In this document: positions 61,855-64,000 of the stretch, piece after piece
Position numbering within the stretch: position 1 is the first letter of the stretch
Layout of the letters: each line of letters begins with the position of its first letter
Origin: Allium sativum
Taxonomy: Eukaryota; Streptophyta; Magnoliopsida; Asparagales; Amaryllidaceae
DNA: 64,000 nt
Reading direction: 5' to 3'
Assembly (NCBI GenBank): GCA_030737875.1
Contig: CM060912.1
Location: 123,726,493-123,790,492 of the forward strand
Program-made: the position numbers and the translations under genes
The notes under the pieces: generated by a model
The model's database searches: none
Told to the model about the DNA's origin: nothing
The model's input: only the letters and a program-made list of their open reading frames with translations

Positions 61855-62170
61855 ACAGTTTGAGGCATCAGATTAAATAACAACAACAAAATATGTGAAG
61901 AATTCAAAATGTTTACATCAATGACGATATCTCACTAACAGTTTGAGGCACTAAGATTAAATAACAGCAGCAAAAGATTTTGTATTCCTAATATCAAATG
62001 CCAGTACACATTTTACTTCTAATTTGTATGCTTTGTAGCTACCATACGACTTTATTTACTGATAACAACATCAAAAGCTTTTATATTCCTAACTAATATC
62101 AAATGCTGGTACAAAATTTTCTTTTATTTTGTATACTTTGTAGCTACCATATAACTCTATTTATTGATAA
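61855..62170. repeat. Imperfect local duplications
   Basis: CAGTTTGAGGCA..AGATTAAATAACA occurs at about 61857 and 61939. A roughly 105-bp segment (ATATCAAATGC.GGTACA ... TTTGTAGCTACCATA) occurs at about 61991 and 62096. Confidence 0.7.
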
Positions 62171-63525
62171 AGAGAAAACAGGCTATGTTTACGTAGTATT
62201 AATGAAACTAGGGTGCATGAGGCATCAGGATGAAATTGCTGCTTGAGGCTCCATGACAGAAATGGGTGTATGAGTAACATGCGCATTGTTTAAAATATTT
62301 TTGATGCACTCAGGGTCGTATAGCATGTGGCATTGTGTATGAAGCATTTATGGTACAATGTGACAGGGACTTTGTTAATGCGGTTAGAAACATATAGGCC
62401 TTTAGGAAATCACCTTTTTTTTAAACACACAAACTTATTTCTCAGTAGGACTGTGCTACAACAAACATCATGTCTGGTGAAATCGTAGCAAAAAAAATGT
62501 AAATGATTGTAAGCTTCGCTGCCATACATCAAATTTTTTACTAATGGACAATAGTAAATTAGTCCAGCCTATAATTTAACTTCTTAAATTAGTTGACTAT
62601 AAATGCTAGAATCACCACATCAAATAGCAAGATTTTTTTTTTGATTTTTTTCCATCTCAAAATAGCATTTGTAAATATTTTGAAAGTAGCAATTCTTCAG
62701 TTTATTTTATGAACATCGTTTATATATTGAAAACTTCAAACATAACTCATTAAAATTATTGAAATCAAATAAGATGTAAATGTAATAATGGATGCGTTTG
62801 CAATAATTTATATGAAATAAGGCCCGGAATGAGAAAGATGGGTAAACAGTGCATAAAATCTTACTGAAAAAACAAACTCCAGAAGGAGAAACCCAACAAA
62901 TAAAGTTGATGTAGAAAGTGATGTATTGATAGCTAAAACTTATAATGGGAAGTCATTCTTGATTTGGATTGGCATGCATGTAAACTATATATGTAATCTT
63001 TCATCAGGTTGTGCTATACAATAAGTGAATATATCATGTTCACATTATTGCAAGTTATCTATCATGAGGATTTCATTATACATCAAAAAGTGATGTAATC
63101 CATGGAGAAACCACTTTCTATACAATGTCGGCATGCACATGTATCTAATGGAGAATTTTTTTGGGCACACTGACTATGCTAACTGCTAAAATATTAGTGT
63201 AATTATAACTGTATAATTGATAGTACCTTTTTTCCTAATGGACAGAGAATATATGGTTTTTGTCACGTAGGTGGTCAGCACACCATGATGAGAAAAAAAA
63301 TTCAGGAGCCGACAAATTAACACACTATCATGTTTGGAAATACAATATATATTAGAGTCTAGAACTTGCCATATTTATAGGAATAAAAGGTGTAGAAACT
63401 ACTTCCACATGATATAAAATGACGTAGACAAGTTTGATTTTTTTACCTTTGGAGAGGAAAGAACACGCCTTGGATTTGAGAAGCAACCATCCCATAAAAT
63501 TGTAAGAGGTGCATAAGCTTTGAGT

Positions 63526-64000
63526 TTATTTTAGTCCTTCAACCTTCGGCTCTGGCACACACCGCTTCAGCACGTTAAAAACAAACGATGCAGAATAGAT
63601 TGGTCTTTCTGTCTGTAGAAACAAAGTTTCATAATCGTCCATAGATGATAGCAGTGATCACTTTTTTATATAAGTGAAACTAGCAGCTTTGGCGAGTGCT
63701 TTAGCGAGAAGATCAATAGATGGAATGCCAGAAGAAGCAAGAAGTTGCTCGGCTTGAGGCTTAAATATAGGGATTACTGCACCAGAGACATTAGATATAG
63801 CTTCAGCTGCTTCAGAGGCAGCAGATGCAGCTATGTTGGAAGCCTGAGGAGCAGAAATGTGCTCAGATTTGGCACCAGATTCTCTTTCAATACTGAATAT
63901 ACTACGTGAATATCTGGGTTCATAGAGAAGGACAACTATTCCGCTAGCTCCAGCTCTTCCAGTATGGCCAGAACGATGAATATAAGCTTCCACATCCCAT
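63526..64000 (-). pseudogene. DEAD-box ATP-dependent RNA helicase 7-like, carboxy-terminal part, disrupted
   Basis: Minus strand, running in from the right edge. It starts DVEAYIHRSG-H-TGRAG, helicase motif VI, followed by VVLLYEPRYSRSIFSIERE, EHISAPQASNIA, AEAISNVSGAVIPIFKPQAE, and LLAKALAKAASFTYIKK. This is the layout of plant nucleolar DEAD-box helicase 7 (PRH75 class), which acts in ribosome biogenesis. The motif VI arginine in SGRTG is histidine (codon 63964-63966). After IKK the expected arginine codon is TGA (63658-63660). The same frame then continues with family-like sequence (SLLSSMDDYETL, RPIYSASFVFNVLKR, PEPKVEGL) to a second stop at 63526-63528. Both changes equal CGN-to-TGN or CAN steps. 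No introns are visible over 475 bp. Upstream helicase motifs lie outside the window. Confidence 0.82.

Larger units (their letters stand above)
60229..63525. other. AT-rich DNA without a recognised gene
   Basis: Contains the tandem duplications listed separately and an A20 run near 61837. 63030-63500 is the downstream flank of the helicase pseudogene. Short open frames at 60909, 61269 and 61534 do not resemble known proteins. Confidence 0.4.

Overview
The window is nuclear DNA from a flowering plant, probably a eudicot with a repeat-rich genome; I cannot name the species. It is very AT-rich. Its recognisable proteins are plant ones: an F-box protein with an F-box-associated domain, a plant-type DUF4283/zinc-knuckle LINE ORF1, a DEAD-box RNA helicase 7 type, and a plastid/bacterial-type HSP70. 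Every one of these coding sequences is broken or partial. Most of the DNA belongs to transposable elements, several of them with clean boundaries.

Layout. 1-25943 is a nest of two related LTR retrotransposons, both on the minus strand. The older (E1) enters from the left edge: partial LTR 1-4191, 1.04-kb internal domain 4192-5228, second LTR from 5229 to about 25943. The younger (E2, 9882-24714, 14.8 kb) sits inside E1's second LTR. It is bounded by TG...CA ends and a perfect 5-bp target duplication (TTCTG). E2 has two near-identical LTRs of 6.9 kb around an internal domain of only 1.03 kb, which keeps a tRNA-iMet primer-binding site and a polypurine tract but no gag or pol. 25997-27064 is a decayed related LTR in the opposite orientation, followed by a 2.3-kb hAT-like DNA transposon (27073-29354).

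29363-36968 is a gene-bearing island. It holds a Myb/SANT-like gene fragment and an F-box gene on the minus strand. The F-box gene was split by a 2.36-kb retroposon carrying only a LINE-type ORF1, with a poly(A) tail and a 15-bp target duplication. A MITE follows at 36978-37136. 37146-42214 is mostly unrecognised, apart from a third LTR fragment at 40561.

42506-53338 is a third complete LTR element (E3, 10.8 kb, TSD TTGTA, minus strand). It interrupts a short reading frame that lies behind a good TATA box. Its 1.76-kb internal domain still shows a mutated gag zinc knuckle and the chromodomain end of pol, so it is an internally deleted Ty3/gypsy chromovirus. 53385-64000 is gene-poor: a CACTA transposon terminus (54413), a plastid-type HSP70 fragment (59782-60023), small duplications, and a DEAD-box helicase pseudogene at the right edge.

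How the parts relate. There are no operons and no intact pathway. E1, E2 and E3 can only have moved with proteins supplied in trans, and all three keep only the cis signals needed for that (LTR, PBS, PPT). E1 and E2 also share a set of hairpins just downstream of the PBS, which are the best candidates for an RNA packaging or dimerisation signal. The most unusual biology here is this giant-LTR/tiny-core architecture, and the retroposon that split the F-box gene.
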